From contig JAEUHC010000019.1 of the NCBI GenBank assembly GCA_016794785.1, positions 806,001 to 870,000 on the forward strand: a stretch of 64,000 nt of DNA, given 5' to 3'. The stretch's first letter is position 1, and each line of letters begins with the position of its first letter. Below, one piece after another: positions 35,685 through 46,458 of this stretch. The DNA is from Opitutaceae bacterium (GTDB lineage: Bacteria; Verrucomicrobiota; Verrucomicrobiia; Opitutales; Opitutaceae). A program made the translations under genes and the position numbers. The notes beneath the pieces are model-generated. The model saw only the letters and a list, made by a program, of their open reading frames with translations, did not search any database and was not told the origin of the DNA.

Positions 35685-36725
35685 ATGAGCAGCGTTGCCA
35701 GTCCCGCGGTGGGCAGCCGGTCCCACGCCTTTGCCGGCGTGTTCTCGCTGCTTGCTCCGCATATGGCGGAGCTCGACCGCTTCCTGCGCGGCCAGATCGG
35801 GGCTTTCGAGCCTGAGATTCGCACCATGGCGGACTACTGCATCGACACCTCCGGAAAGCGCATCCGACCTGCCCTGGTGTTTCTGAGTGGCTGGCGCGGC
35901 CCGGGCACGGTGTCGGCCGACCTGGTCCGGGTGGCCGCGGTGGTGGAACTCGTCCATTTGGCGACCCTAGTCCATGATGACATCATGGACGAGGCCGACG
36001 TGCGCCGCAGCCGCCGCACTGCGGCGCGGGAATATGGCGCGACTGCCGCTGTGCTGCTCGGCGACGCGCTTTTTGCGCACGCACTGCATCTCGCCACCCA
36101 GTTTCCTACGACAGAGATTTGCGCCGCGGTCTCCGCCTCCACCCGCCGCGTATGCGCCGGCGAGATCGTGCAGACCCTGCGCCGCGGCTCGGTCAACGTC
36201 ACGCGCGCCGACTACCAGCGCATTGTCGATCTCAAGACGGCGGAGCTTTTCCGCGTCTCGTGTTTCTTGGGGGCCCGCTTGGCGGGCTCCGAGCCGGGCT
36301 ATGTGGAAGCAGCGAGTCGTTTTGGCCGGCACCTCGGCATCGCCTACCAAATCTACGACGATCTCGTGGACTTTTTTGGCGACGAGTCGCGCATCGGCAA
36401 AACGCTCGGCACCGACCTCGCGAGCGGGAAGCTCACGCTCCCCTTGCTTGAACTGCTTGATCGGCTGGGCGCCACTGATCGGGCGACGCTGCTCGGCGAA
36501 GTGACCGGCGAGCGCCCGCCTCAGCCGGCGCTGCGGCTCCGCCAGATGCGTGAACTCGGGATCTTTGCCGTCGTCGCCGATGCGGTCCACGCCGAGATTG
36601 ACGCGGCGCGGGCCGCGCTCAACGAGTGGCCCGGCCACGCGCCGACCTCCTTGCTCCTCGGCCTCTGCGACGGTCTGCGGGGACAGGTCGCTGCCGTGCG
36701 CGGCACGGAGACGATGGCGAGGTAG
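35685..36725 (+). CDS. Polyprenyl diphosphate synthase (long-chain trans-isoprenyl type)
   Basis: 346 residues from ATG 35685; an upstream in-frame ATG at 35631 would add 18 residues. It condenses isopentenyl diphosphate units onto an allylic primer, probably making the side chain of menaquinone or ubiquinone. Both Asp-rich motifs are present: HDDIMDEADVRR (about residue 98) and YQIYDDLVDFFGD (about 225), along with GKRIRPALV and GTDLASGKLTLPLLELL. Length and motifs match IspB/HepT-type enzymes. The sigma factor gene follows after 79 bases. Confidence 0.9.
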   Translation: MSSVASPAVGSRSHAFAGVFSLLAPHMAELDRFLRGQIGAFEPEIRTMADYCIDTSGKRIRPALVFLSGWRGPGTVSADLVRVAAVVELVHLATLVHDDIMDEADVRRSRRTAAREYGATAAVLLGDALFAHALHLATQFPTTEICAAVSASTRRVCAGEIVQTLRRGSVNVTRADYQRIVDLKTAELFRVSCFLGARLAGSEPGYVEAASRFGRHLGIAYQIYDDLVDFFGDESRIGKTLGTDLASGKLTLPLLELLDRLGATDRATLLGEVTGERPPQPALRLRQMRELGIFAVVADAVHAEIDAARAALNEWPGHAPTSLLLGLCDGLRGQVAAVRGTETMAR

Positions 36726-36804
36726 CGCGCGAGTCGCGGCGATATTTTCCGCGCCAAGAAATTTCCGTTTGCTCCGTCCGCCCGCCTTGTCTCTTCTCCG
36801 TCTC

Positions 36805-37440
36805 GTGAACGCCACCAATGCCATTGGCAAGCCCCTCGTGGCCTCGCCTGAACGGCGGCTTGAGGCCGATGCTGACCTCGAGGTCGTGCATCGGGTGCAG
36901 GCGGGGGATGTGGCCGCGTTTGACGGACTGATCCGCAAATACCGCGAGCGGGTGTATGGCATCGTCTATCATTTGACGTCGAATCGTGAGGATGCCGCGG
37001 ACTTGACCCAGGAATCCTTCATCAAGGCCTTCCAGTCCATCCACCGCTTTGGCGGGCAATCGTCGTTTTTCACTTGGCTCTACCGTATCGCGGTAAACTC
37101 GACCCTCAGCCACCTCCGCAAAGCCCGCCTGCGGTCGTTCTTCAGCTTGGAGCGAATCGACTCCGAGGAGCCTGTCGCCAAGGAAATCATTGAAGCGCTG
37201 ACGGATAAAACGGGGGCCGACCGCGACACCTACGTGCGTGAACTTCAGGAAAAATTGAACGATGCGATGCTGAAGCTGTCTATCAAGCATCGCACCGTGG
37301 TAACTCTATTTGAAATCGATGGCCTCAGCCACCAGGAGATCGCAGAAGTGATGGACTGCTCGGTGGGCACCGTGCGTTCCCGCCTCCATTATGCAAAGCA
37401 GCTCTTGCAGTCCGAGTTGCAGCCCTACACGCGCCGATGA
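36805..37440 (+). CDS. ECF (sigma-70 family) RNA polymerase sigma factor
   Basis: 211 residues from GTG 36805 (TTG 36787 also in frame; upstream frame is Arg-rich and noncoding). Region 2: FDGLIRKYRERVYGIVYHLTSNREDAADLTQESFIKAFQSI with FFTWLYRIAVNSTLSHLRK. Region 4: LSIKHRTVVTLFEIDGLSHQEIAEVMDCSVGTVRSRLHYAKQLL. This is the RpoE/SigW-like plan. The next gene overlaps by ATGA and encodes a membrane protein that is a likely anti-sigma factor, so the pair probably responds to an envelope signal. Confidence 0.9.
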   Translation: MNATNAIGKPLVASPERRLEADADLEVVHRVQAGDVAAFDGLIRKYRERVYGIVYHLTSNREDAADLTQESFIKAFQSIHRFGGQSSFFTWLYRIAVNSTLSHLRKARLRSFFSLERIDSEEPVAKEIIEALTDKTGADRDTYVRELQEKLNDAMLKLSIKHRTVVTLFEIDGLSHQEIAEVMDCSVGTVRSRLHYAKQLLQSELQPYTRR

Positions 37441-38261
37441 AGCCTGACCGTAAGCGCCCTATCACCGTTGAAGATTTGTTGCGCCTCAAGCGCGCTGAAC
37501 GTCCCTCCGCCGAGTTTTGGTCCGCGTTTGATCAGAAGCTCCGGGCCAAACAGCTCGCGGCCCTCGTGGATCGGCGGCCGTGGTGGCATTCGCTGCCGGC
37601 CGTCATTTCCGGCCTCATCCGGCCTCGTGTCGTCTTCGGGACAGCTGCGGCCTTGGCCGTCGTGATCGTTGTTGTGCGCGAAAATCGCCCGTCGCCGGTA
37701 GGGCTCGGCGAAGATGCTCGTCTTTCCGATTTTGCCATCGCTCCTAGCCAGCCGACACCCGTGGCCATGGTTGACATAGCGGTGGATGACAAACGGTCGG
37801 AACTTTCGACGACTGCCCCCGCTTTGATCCCGGCGGCGGTAGTCGTTTCGACGCTTGAGACGAGTCCTGAGTCAAAGGGCGAAGTGGCTTTGCCTGCTTC
37901 CACTTCGACTGTGACTGCAAGTAGTTCCGGCGATGTCGCTCCGCGCCCGGCTTTGGTTTCTTTCACATCGGTCCTCCCTGCAGCCGAAACCAAGAATCCC
38001 GCGCGCCTTCTAGCGCTGAATGCTGGTTTGGCCCACCGTCCTGCGTCCTCTGGGCGCACTACGATCGACCCATTGCAGCAGATGACGCCTCCGGGTGAAA
38101 TGCGCCGGGTTCGGTTTTCCACCGCCATGGTCGCGCAAGCTGCCCTCGATTCGACATCGCGCGGTGCCGAACGTCAGGCGAATCGTCTGGTCGAAGACGG
38201 CGCGTTCAACGGCGCCCGCCGCTTTGGCGCGCGCGGCGACCGAGTCGAGCTGAAGTTCTGA
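37437..38261 (+). CDS. Putative membrane anti-sigma factor
   Basis: 274 residues. A cytoplasmic N-terminus of about 60 residues (EDLLRLKRAERPSAEFWSAFDQKLRAKQL) is followed by one membrane helix (about 63-80, VVFGTAAALAVVIVVV) and a Ser/Thr/Pro/Ala-rich periplasmic part. No zinc-binding anti-sigma (HxxxCxxC) motif is visible. The role is inferred from the ATGA overlap with the ECF sigma gene and the single-pass topology. A terminator follows 29 bases after the stop. Confidence 0.6.
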   Translation: MKPDRKRPITVEDLLRLKRAERPSAEFWSAFDQKLRAKQLAALVDRRPWWHSLPAVISGLIRPRVVFGTAAALAVVIVVVRENRPSPVGLGEDARLSDFAIAPSQPTPVAMVDIAVDDKRSELSTTAPALIPAAVVVSTLETSPESKGEVALPASTSTVTASSSGDVAPRPALVSFTSVLPAAETKNPARLLALNAGLAHRPASSGRTTIDPLQQMTPPGEMRRVRFSTAMVAQAALDSTSRGAERQANRLVEDGAFNGARRFGARGDRVELKF

Positions 38262-38290
38262 ACGCGCGACTCCGCGCGCCTCATCAGACG

Positions 38291-38316
38291 GCCCCGCTTC
38301 CCGCGGGGCTTTTTTG
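38291..38316 (+). terminator. Rho-independent terminator of the sigma/anti-sigma operon
   Basis: GCCCCGC (38291-38297) pairs with GCGGGGC (38303-38309), loop TTCCC, followed by TTTTTTG. Confidence 0.9.
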
Positions 38317-38333
38317 TCGGCAGTGGCGGTCTC

Positions 38334-38771
38334 ATGGCTTTGGTTGAGCGCATGGCTGTTCACCAAGTCACGCTCACGCTTCGTGCCCCGGGCCCAGGCT
38401 TGCACGAGATCACGAAGGTGGTTGCGGCCGAGGTGAAACGCAGCGGCGTGAGGCAGGGGATTGTGAATGTGTTTTGCCGGCACACGAGTTGTTCGCTCGT
38501 CATCATGGAGAATGCCGATCCCAGTGCGCGCCGCGATCTCGAGGCGTGGCTGGACCGGCTTGTGCCGGAGGGTGATCCTTTGTTTGAGCACACCCTTGAG
38601 GGGCCGGACGACATGCCGAGCCATGTGAAGATGGCTCTCACGCGGACCAGCGAGACCATCCCAATTGCGGACGGTCACATGATGCTCGGCACGTGGCAGG
38701 GCGTGTTTCTGTGGGAACACCGCCACGCGCCGCACACGCGCGAGGTGATTGTCACGGTGACTGGCGACTGA
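38334..38771 (+). CDS. YjbQ family protein (UPF0047)
   Basis: 145 residues (ATG 38334; ATG 38352 would give 139). Conserved UPF0047 blocks: VNVFCRHTSCSLVIMENADPSARRDLE, EGPDDMPSHVKMALTRTS, and GTWQGVFLWEHRHAPHTREVIV. Known members form trimers and YjbQ has weak thiamine-phosphate synthase activity; the physiological role is unclear. It stands alone between the sigma operon terminator and the converging fumarase gene. Confidence 0.88.
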   Translation: MALVERMAVHQVTLTLRAPGPGLHEITKVVAAEVKRSGVRQGIVNVFCRHTSCSLVIMENADPSARRDLEAWLDRLVPEGDPLFEHTLEGPDDMPSHVKMALTRTSETIPIADGHMMLGTWQGVFLWEHRHAPHTREVIVTVTGD

Positions 38772-38777
38772 GGCGGG

Positions 38778-40421
<1,644 letters not shown>

Positions 40422-40486
40422 GGCGGAATGGGAAGGTTCGGGAATTTCTGCGGGAGTAAAGGCGCGGCGCGATTTCCCGCGGTGGC

Positions 40487-41737
40487 TCAGCGGCCGGCCA
40501 TCGCCCGCACCACGTCGTGGAAGCGCGGCAGATCGGCGGGCGTGGCGACTTCGCCCGGCACGCGGCCCCAGCCGTGTTCGCCGGGCCATTCGCCGCGGTT
40601 GAGGAAGTTTTCCTGCACGGTGGTGATGTTGGCGACGCTCAGATAATCCTTCTGCTCGCGCTCATCGCGCACGGGGCTGACCAGCGAGGCGGGGATGGTG
40701 GAGATGCGGCCGCTCGAGACGTGCGCGAGATCGTTGAGCACGACGAAGGGCCGCGAATCCGCGAGCGTGGTCGCCGGCCGGGAAATCTCGCCGCGGAGGT
40801 AGCGGAAGTATTCGAGGTGGTTTTCGAGCAGGGCGTCGAAAGGATCGAGCGCGGTCTTTTCCACCCGGCCGTCGGCCCAGCGGATCTCGAAGGAGCTGCC
40901 CACGGTGTAGCGGAGCACGGCTTTTTCGCAGAGCACGGTCTCGCATTGCGAGCCGGCGCCGGAGCAGGCGTGGGAAAGCGCAAAGCGCATCGTGATGCCG
41001 GCCGCCGTGTCGGCCTCGACGAAAAACGTGTCGGCTCCCTCGATGGCATGCGCCCGGTAGAGCTCGGCTCGCACGGCGGCGATGTGGGCCCACGTGAAAA
41101 GCTCCGGCCCCCCGGTCCAAAACAGGAGGTTGTGGACGAAGTGCGCCATGGCGTTGCCGAAGCACGAGTCGAGCACCACGCGGTCGTCCATCAGCAGGCG
41201 GCCAGCCCAGTCGTTGCGGGCGAAATAGCTCGCCGGCCGCGGCCAGAGGGAAGCGAGCGTCGCGCCGCGGATGGCGCCAAACTCGCCGTCGAGCAGGCGC
41301 TGCTTCAGCGCGAGGCGCGGTTTTTCGACGATGAAGTTGAAGCCCACGTGCGAGGCCTTCCGCGCGCGCGCATCGGCGGCGATCATGCGCTCGAGCTCGG
41401 CGTAATCGAGGGTGGGGGGCTTTTCGAGGTAGGTGGGCACGCCCAACGCGGTCACGGCCGCATGCATCTCGGCGTGCAGCTGGATCGGCGTGGGGATGAT
41501 CACCAGATCGAGCTCGCCATGGCAGGCCTCGAGCATCGCGCGGTAGTCGTGGAACACGCGGACGCCACGCGCCGCGAAACGCCAGGTCTGCTGCTCGCCC
41601 GCAAAGATGTCGGCGCGGGGATCGCAGGTGCAGACCAGCCGGACGTGGTGCTTGTCCTCCAGGAGCGCGATCGTGTGATGGTGGGCGCTGGCAAAGCCCC
41701 CCATGCCGATGATGCCGATGCGGATGGTCGGCTTCAC
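40487..41737 (-). CDS. Gfo/Idh/MocA family oxidoreductase
   Basis: 416 residues. N-terminal Rossmann fold with IGIIGMGGFASAHHHT (dinucleotide binding), then TYLEKPPTLDYAE, the conserved EKP motif of the family, and VGFNFIVEKPRLALK. The C-terminal domain has LLMDDRVVLDSCFGNAMAHFVHNLLFWTGG. It should oxidise or reduce a sugar or cyclitol with NAD(P); the substrate is unknown. It lies downstream of the KdsD-like gene with a 4-base overlap, so it may act on a cell-surface sugar. Confidence 0.87.
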   Translation of the reverse strand: MKPTIRIGIIGMGGFASAHHHTIALLEDKHHVRLVCTCDPRADIFAGEQQTWRFAARGVRVFHDYRAMLEACHGELDLVIIPTPIQLHAEMHAAVTALGVPTYLEKPPTLDYAELERMIAADARARKASHVGFNFIVEKPRLALKQRLLDGEFGAIRGATLASLWPRPASYFARNDWAGRLLMDDRVVLDSCFGNAMAHFVHNLLFWTGGPELFTWAHIAAVRAELYRAHAIEGADTFFVEADTAAGITMRFALSHACSGAGSQCETVLCEKAVLRYTVGSSFEIRWADGRVEKTALDPFDALLENHLEYFRYLRGEISRPATTLADSRPFVVLNDLAHVSSGRISTIPASLVSPVRDEREQKDYLSVANITTVQENFLNRGEWPGEHGWGRVPGEVATPADLPRFHDVVRAMAGR

Positions 41738-42723
41738 ACGATCTTGAATTTGGGGAGATCCTGGCTGTCCACGAGGCCGACGGGCCGGCCTCGCGCGTCC
41801 ACCACGATCAGGTCGTCGATCTTATGGGCTTCGAACAACCGCACCGCGTCGACGCCGAGCGCGTCCTCCGCAATGGTCTTGGGTTGGCGGGTCATGAAAT
41901 TTGCGACTGGTTTCTGCAAAAAATCCGGGCCGGAGAGGGCGCTGCGGCGGAAGTCGCCGTCGGTGAGGATGCCGGTGAGGCGGCCGGTCCGCCGGGCGAC
42001 GAGGGCGATGCTGCCGCTCTTCGCGCGGGTCATCGCGAGGATGGCCTCCTGGGTCGAGACGGTGTCGGGGGCGGTGGGGAGGCGATCGCCGGTGCGCATG
42101 ATGTCTTTGACGCGCAACAGCAGGACGCGGCCCAGATTGCCGGCCGGATGATATTTGGCAAAGTCGTCGCGGGTGAGGCCGCGCGCTTCGAGCAGCACCA
42201 TCGCGAGGGCGTCGCCGAGCGCGAGGGCCGCGGTGGTGCTGGCGGTCGGGGCGAGGCGCAGCGGGCAGGCCTCGGCGGGGACGCGGTAGAGCAGGCGCAG
42301 ATCGGAATTTCGCGCGAGGTCCGAGGCGGGGTTGCTCGTGAAGGCCACGAGGCGCGCGCCGAATCGCTTCAGCACCGGGACGAGGCGGAGGATCTCCTCG
42401 GATTGCCCGCTGTTGCTCAGGAGAAACACGAGGTCGCCCTCATCCACGAGGCCGAGATCGCCGTGCAGCGCCTGCGTGGCATCGAGAAAACACGACGAGA
42501 CGCCCGTGCTGTTGAAGGTCGCCGCGATCTTCTGGGCGATGGGGGCGTTTTTGCCGACGCCGCTGAAGATGAGTTTCCCGCCGGCGCTGGTGACGCTGTC
42601 GACGGCCCTGGCCGTCGCGACAAATTCCGCGCCGAGGGCGCGCGAGGTCTCCGCCATCGCCGCCTGCTCGATGCGGATGCAAGCGCGGGCGCGGGCGAGA
42701 GCGGATTTCGGATCGAGGGCCAT
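41734..42723 (-). CDS. kdsD: D-arabinose 5-phosphate isomerase (KdsD/KpsF family)
   Basis: 329 residues from ATG 42723 (E. coli KdsD has 328). An N-terminal SIS domain (GKLIFSGVGKNAPIAQKIAATFNSTGV, SNSGQSEEILRLVP, LAPTASTTAALALGDALA) is followed by two CBS domains. The linker HPAGNLGRVLLLRVKDIM is a family signature. It converts ribulose 5-phosphate to arabinose 5-phosphate, the first step of Kdo synthesis, so the organism makes LPS. It overlaps the downstream oxidoreductase by ATGA and diverges from the LysM lipoprotein gene. Confidence 0.93.
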   Translation of the reverse strand: MALDPKSALARARACIRIEQAAMAETSRALGAEFVATARAVDSVTSAGGKLIFSGVGKNAPIAQKIAATFNSTGVSSCFLDATQALHGDLGLVDEGDLVFLLSNSGQSEEILRLVPVLKRFGARLVAFTSNPASDLARNSDLRLLYRVPAEACPLRLAPTASTTAALALGDALAMVLLEARGLTRDDFAKYHPAGNLGRVLLLRVKDIMRTGDRLPTAPDTVSTQEAILAMTRAKSGSIALVARRTGRLTGILTDGDFRRSALSGPDFLQKPVANFMTRQPKTIAEDALGVDAVRLFEAHKIDDLIVVDARGRPVGLVDSQDLPKFKIV

Positions 42724-42799
42724 TTGGTGGTTGAGTCGCCGTTGCGAGGGTCGGAACTTAGGCCGACTTCCTGACCGTTCAATTCCGTTTTCCAGAGTC

Positions 42800-43645
42800 A
42801 TGACTGTCCGTTGCAAAATCGCCGCCCTTCTTGCGCTCGCCCTGCTGCTTGCGGGTTGCGGCGATCGCAGCGGCCAGCCGCTTCTGGCCGAGACCGACGA
42901 GCCGTATTACGCCGAGGGCATGCAGCTCAAGCGCCAGCAGGGCCGGCTGCCTGAGGCGCTCAGCGCCTTTCTCAAGGTCATCGACCGGCGCGGCACCAAG
43001 GGCGCGCCCCAATCGCACCTCGAAGCCGGCGAAATCTACCTCGTGCAGATGAAGGATCCGGTGGAGGCCTACCACCATTTCCGCCGTTTTCTCGTGCTGG
43101 AGCCCAAGTCGAAGGAGGCTGAGTTCGTCCGCGGGCGCGTGCGGGTCGCCCTGCGCGAGTTTGCCCGCTCCATCCCGGCCAACCCGCTTGAGGACCAGTC
43201 CGTGCGCCTCCAGGTGGACGATGATCTCGTGCGCTTGCGCCGGGAGAACGACGAGCTCCGCGCCCAACTGGCCACCTTGCGCGGCGGCGGCGCGGTGCCC
43301 GTGCCCCGCGCCCCGCGCATGATCACGCTGCCGGAGGAGATTCGCGCGACGCCGGCTCCGGCTCCCTTGCCGGTTTCGCCGCCGCCGCCTGATCCTTCGC
43401 CGATCTCTGCCGCGCCTCAGCGCCGTGAGCCGGCTCCGGCCGCCACCACCGCTCCGCAACGAGCCCCGGCCTCCGCGCCCGCACGGACGAGCGGGCGCAC
43501 CCACACCGTGCGGCCCAAGGAAACGCTCTTCGCCATTTCCCGGCAGTATGGTGTGACCGTCCAGGAGCTGATGGCCGCCAATGGCATCAGCAATCCCAGC
43601 GCAATTCCGGTCGGAACGGTGCTCAAGATTCCCGGCGGCCGCTGA
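42800..43645 (+). CDS. LysM-domain lipoprotein with tetratricopeptide-like region
   Basis: 281 residues. ATG 42800 gives a lipoprotein signal peptide with lipobox LLAGCG. Residues 30-120 resemble helical TPR-type repeats (YAEGMQLKRQQGRLPEALSAFLKVI, AYHHFRRFLVLEPKSKEAEFVRGRV), then a short coiled coil and a long Pro/Ala-rich linker. A C-terminal LysM domain (about 235-281, THTVRPKETLFAISRQYGVT...NGISNPSAIPVGTVLKIPGG) should bind peptidoglycan. Likely a periplasmic envelope protein. Confidence 0.87.
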   Translation: MTVRCKIAALLALALLLAGCGDRSGQPLLAETDEPYYAEGMQLKRQQGRLPEALSAFLKVIDRRGTKGAPQSHLEAGEIYLVQMKDPVEAYHHFRRFLVLEPKSKEAEFVRGRVRVALREFARSIPANPLEDQSVRLQVDDDLVRLRRENDELRAQLATLRGGGAVPVPRAPRMITLPEEIRATPAPAPLPVSPPPPDPSPISAAPQRREPAPAATTAPQRAPASAPARTSGRTHTVRPKETLFAISRQYGVTVQELMAANGISNPSAIPVGTVLKIPGGR

Positions 43646-43672
43646 GGCGGCGGCTGGCCCCGCGTTTTCTCC

Positions 43673-44824
43673 ATGCCCCACACGTCGCAACGCACGTCCG
43701 TGTTCACCGAGTCGCTGATCCGCGAGATGTCGCGCGTCGCGGCTCGCCATGGCGCGATCAACCTCGCGCAGGGCTTCCCCGACTGGGATCCGCCCGCGGC
43801 GCTCGTGCAGGCGGGCCGGGAGGCGATGGATGCGCACCGGCACCAATATGCCGTGACGTGGGGCGCACCCGAGCTGCGCACCGCGCTCGGTGCGAAGATC
43901 GCGCGCTTCACCGGTCTGCCCGTCGATCCCGAGCGCGAACTCGTCGTCACCTGCGGCGCGACCGAGGCGATGATGGTCGCGATGATGACGGTCTGCGATC
44001 CGGGCGACAAAGTGGGGCTGTTCTCGCCGTTCTACGAAAACTACAATGCCGACGCGATCCTCACGGGCGCGCAAGCCGTGCACGTGCCGCTGCACCCGCC
44101 GCACTACCGCTTCGATCTCGCGGAGCTGCGGGCGGCGTTTGCGGGCGGGCTGAAGGCCTTTGTGCTCTGCAATCCCTCGAATCCCTGCGGCCGGGTCTTC
44201 ACGCGCGGGGAACTGCTCCAAATCGCGGCGCTCGCGGAGGAGTTCGACACGTGGGTGCTCACGGACGAGGTCTATGAGCACATCGTCTTCGCGCCGCACC
44301 GGCACACGTATTTCTCCACGCTGCCGGGCATGGCGCGGCGCACGCTGATGTGCTCCTCGCTCTCAAAAACCTTTTCGATTACCGGCTGGCGGCTCGGCTA
44401 CGTGCACGCCGCGCCGGAGGTGATCGCGCAGGCGCGCAAGGTGCATGACTTCCTCACCGTGGGCGCGGCCGCGCCGCTCCAGCACGCCGTCGTGACGGCG
44501 CTGAATTTTCTTCCGAGCTATTACGATGGCCTCGCGGCAGAATACGCCGCGTCGCGCGATGTGCTGCTCGGCTACCTCGACCAGACGGGCCTCGCCTACA
44601 CGCGGCCCGAGGGCGCGTATTTCGTGATGCTCGACATCTCGCCCTTCGGGTATGGGAGCGATGTCGAATTTGCGCACTGGATGACGCGCGAGATCGGCGT
44701 GGCGCCGGTGCCGGGCTCGAGCTTTTTCCCGCACGCGGAGAACCGCTACGTGCGGCTCAACTTTGCGAAGAAACCCGCCACGCTGCACGCCGCGGGCGAG
44801 AGGCTGCTCAAGCTCCGGAGGTAG
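43673..44824 (+). CDS. PLP-dependent class I/II aminotransferase
   Basis: 383 residues. Fold type I signature with pyridoxal Lys near residue 232 in SLSKTFSITGWRLGY; INLAQGFPDWDPP, YAVTWGAPELRTALG, CNPSNPCGRVFTRGEL and the C-terminal RLNFAKK support the kynurenine/methionine aminotransferase-like (YbdL/KAT) group. The amino-group donor cannot be fixed from sequence. It follows the LysM lipoprotein gene by 27 bases on the same strand. Confidence 0.88.
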   Translation: MPHTSQRTSVFTESLIREMSRVAARHGAINLAQGFPDWDPPAALVQAGREAMDAHRHQYAVTWGAPELRTALGAKIARFTGLPVDPERELVVTCGATEAMMVAMMTVCDPGDKVGLFSPFYENYNADAILTGAQAVHVPLHPPHYRFDLAELRAAFAGGLKAFVLCNPSNPCGRVFTRGELLQIAALAEEFDTWVLTDEVYEHIVFAPHRHTYFSTLPGMARRTLMCSSLSKTFSITGWRLGYVHAAPEVIAQARKVHDFLTVGAAAPLQHAVVTALNFLPSYYDGLAAEYAASRDVLLGYLDQTGLAYTRPEGAYFVMLDISPFGYGSDVEFAHWMTREIGVAPVPGSSFFPHAENRYVRLNFAKKPATLHAAGERLLKLRR

Positions 44825-44875
44825 CAGCGCGCTTGCGCGCGATTCGCAGCGGCGGTCAGGGACGCACGCGCCGCT

Positions 44876-45475
44876 TCAGTGCTTCTCCGCGCCGTTTTGC
44901 GCGGTCGCGTGCTTCACGCCCGACATCATGACCTTGTCCGTCCAGGCGAGCATGATGGCCGAGATGAGGAAAATGGAGTGGATGATCACCTGCCACATGA
45001 TGGCGTCGCTCGGAATCCGGTCCTTGATCTCGCGCACTTCGATGAAGGTCTTCAGCAGGTGGATCGACGAGATGCTGATGAGGGCGGTGCCGAGCTTGAT
45101 CTTGAGGACGCCGGCGTTCACGTGGCTCAGCCATTCCGGTTTGTCCGCCTTGCCAGCGAGGTCCAGGCGCGAGACGAAGGTCTCGTAGCCGCCGATGACG
45201 ACCATGATCACGAGGTTGGCGACCATCACGACGTCGATGAGACCGAGCACGCTGATCATGATTTTCGTGCTGACCTCCTCGACGGTGCCGGGTCCGACAA
45301 AGGTGTGCATCAGGTGCCACAGCTCGCGCATGAACTGCAGCACGTAGACAATCTGCGCGATGATGAGGCCCGCGTAGAGCGGGGCCTGCAGCCAGCGGCT
45401 GGCGAAGATGGAGCCTTCGAGGGCGCGCTCAATGAGCGAGGGACGCTCGCCGGATTCGGGTGCTTGCAACGACAT
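44876..45475 (-). CDS. YqhA-like membrane protein (TIGR00645 family)
   Basis: 199 residues from ATG 45475, with four membrane helices. Signature blocks ERALEGSIFASRWLQAPLYAGLI, GGYETFVSRLDL, HVNAGVLKIKLGTALISISSIHLLKTFIE and IIHSIFLISAIMLAWTDKVM match the UPF0114/TIGR00645 family of unknown function. It is last in a - strand group with two PH-domain genes, separated by 52 bases. Confidence 0.88.
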   Translation of the reverse strand: MSLQAPESGERPSLIERALEGSIFASRWLQAPLYAGLIIAQIVYVLQFMRELWHLMHTFVGPGTVEEVSTKIMISVLGLIDVVMVANLVIMVVIGGYETFVSRLDLAGKADKPEWLSHVNAGVLKIKLGTALISISSIHLLKTFIEVREIKDRIPSDAIMWQVIIHSIFLISAIMLAWTDKVMMSGVKHATAQNGAEKH

Positions 45476-45527
45476 GGTCGAAAAAGCCGCGCTACCAAGC
45501 GGCCCCGGACCGCCGAGGCAAGTCCGA

Positions 45528-46448
45528 TTAGACCGCCCGCCGCAGCGCCTGCATCTCGGCGAGCACTTCGCGGGCGGCCGCGAGTGCCTGCGACGCGGTC
45601 GCGCCAGCCTCGCCTGAGTCGGCCGCCGACTGCACCGGCTCGTCGGGATCGCCGAGGCCCGTCTCACGGAAGCGGCGCAGGCGATTCAGGATGAGGTCGC
45701 GAATCTCGGTCGCATTGTCCACGCCGTGAAACACAGCGGTGTGGAGCGAGTCGCCGCTGGCCTTGCCTTCCTCGGTCTGGCCGCCGCCGGCGGATTGCAC
45801 GCGCACATCCGCGAGCCCGAGCAGGCGCTGGAGCGGGCCTTGCGAGACCTCGACCTGCTGGATGTTGGCGAAGCTGAGGGTCGATTCCTGCACGACCACG
45901 ATGCCGGCCCGGATGCGCAGGCTGCGATCGGTGACGACATACCACCGCATCGCGTAGTCGAGCCGGCGCACGGCATAGGTGAACGGAATCTGGAGCAGGT
46001 AGAGCGCGATGCCGCCGACTTTGGCGAACCAGAGGAGCGGAAAGGCCCACGGCGGCAGCCGCAGGGCGACCTCGACGAGGCCCTGCTTGAAGCCGGTCCA
46101 GCTGAACTCGCGGTTGCGGCGTGGGCGGGCCTTCTTGTTGGCCTTGGCCGGTGGTGTCGCGGCAGGCTCGGTTTCGGTGGGAGTGATCGTGTCCGTGGCT
46201 GCGCGCTCCGTGGCTGCGGCGGCCCGGCGGGTGCCGGCGGTGCGCTCCACCTCGAGCAGCACGACGGTCCAGAAAATGATGCCGGCCAGCGCCGCGAGCT
46301 GCGCCAGGCCCCAGGTCCAGAGGCGGAGCTTGAGATAGTTCCGCCCCGCGCGAAACACCTTCAGCGACGCGGGCGCGCCAGCCGGGGCGTGCGGTTCGCC
46401 CGGCACGCGCATCCAGTGAAGGATCTGCTGGAGGAAAAACGGCGGCAT
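45528..46448 (-). CDS. Membrane protein with bacterial PH domain (YdbT/YdbS-like), larger
   Basis: 306 residues. Two membrane segments near 45-65 and 148-168 are separated by an Ala/Thr/Lys-rich stretch. A bPH2 domain follows: RRLDYAMRWYVVTDRSLRIRAGIVVVQESTLSFANIQQVEVSQGPLQRLLGLADVRVQSAGG. The second half of the protein ends in an Ala-rich helix. Pairs of such proteins are common in envelope or secretion-linked operons; function is unknown. It follows the smaller PH gene by 10 bases. Confidence 0.82.
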   Translation of the reverse strand: MPPFFLQQILHWMRVPGEPHAPAGAPASLKVFRAGRNYLKLRLWTWGLAQLAALAGIIFWTVVLLEVERTAGTRRAAAATERAATDTITPTETEPAATPPAKANKKARPRRNREFSWTGFKQGLVEVALRLPPWAFPLLWFAKVGGIALYLLQIPFTYAVRRLDYAMRWYVVTDRSLRIRAGIVVVQESTLSFANIQQVEVSQGPLQRLLGLADVRVQSAGGGQTEEGKASGDSLHTAVFHGVDNATEIRDLILNRLRRFRETGLGDPDEPVQSAADSGEAGATASQALAAAREVLAEMQALRRAV

Positions 46449-46458
46449 GGCAGGGCGC

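Noticed and set aside
42779..44305. A 508-codon - strand frame opposite the LysM and aminotransferase genes
   Set aside because: Covers two genes with clear domains on the other strand and is Arg/Gly-rich without a domain.
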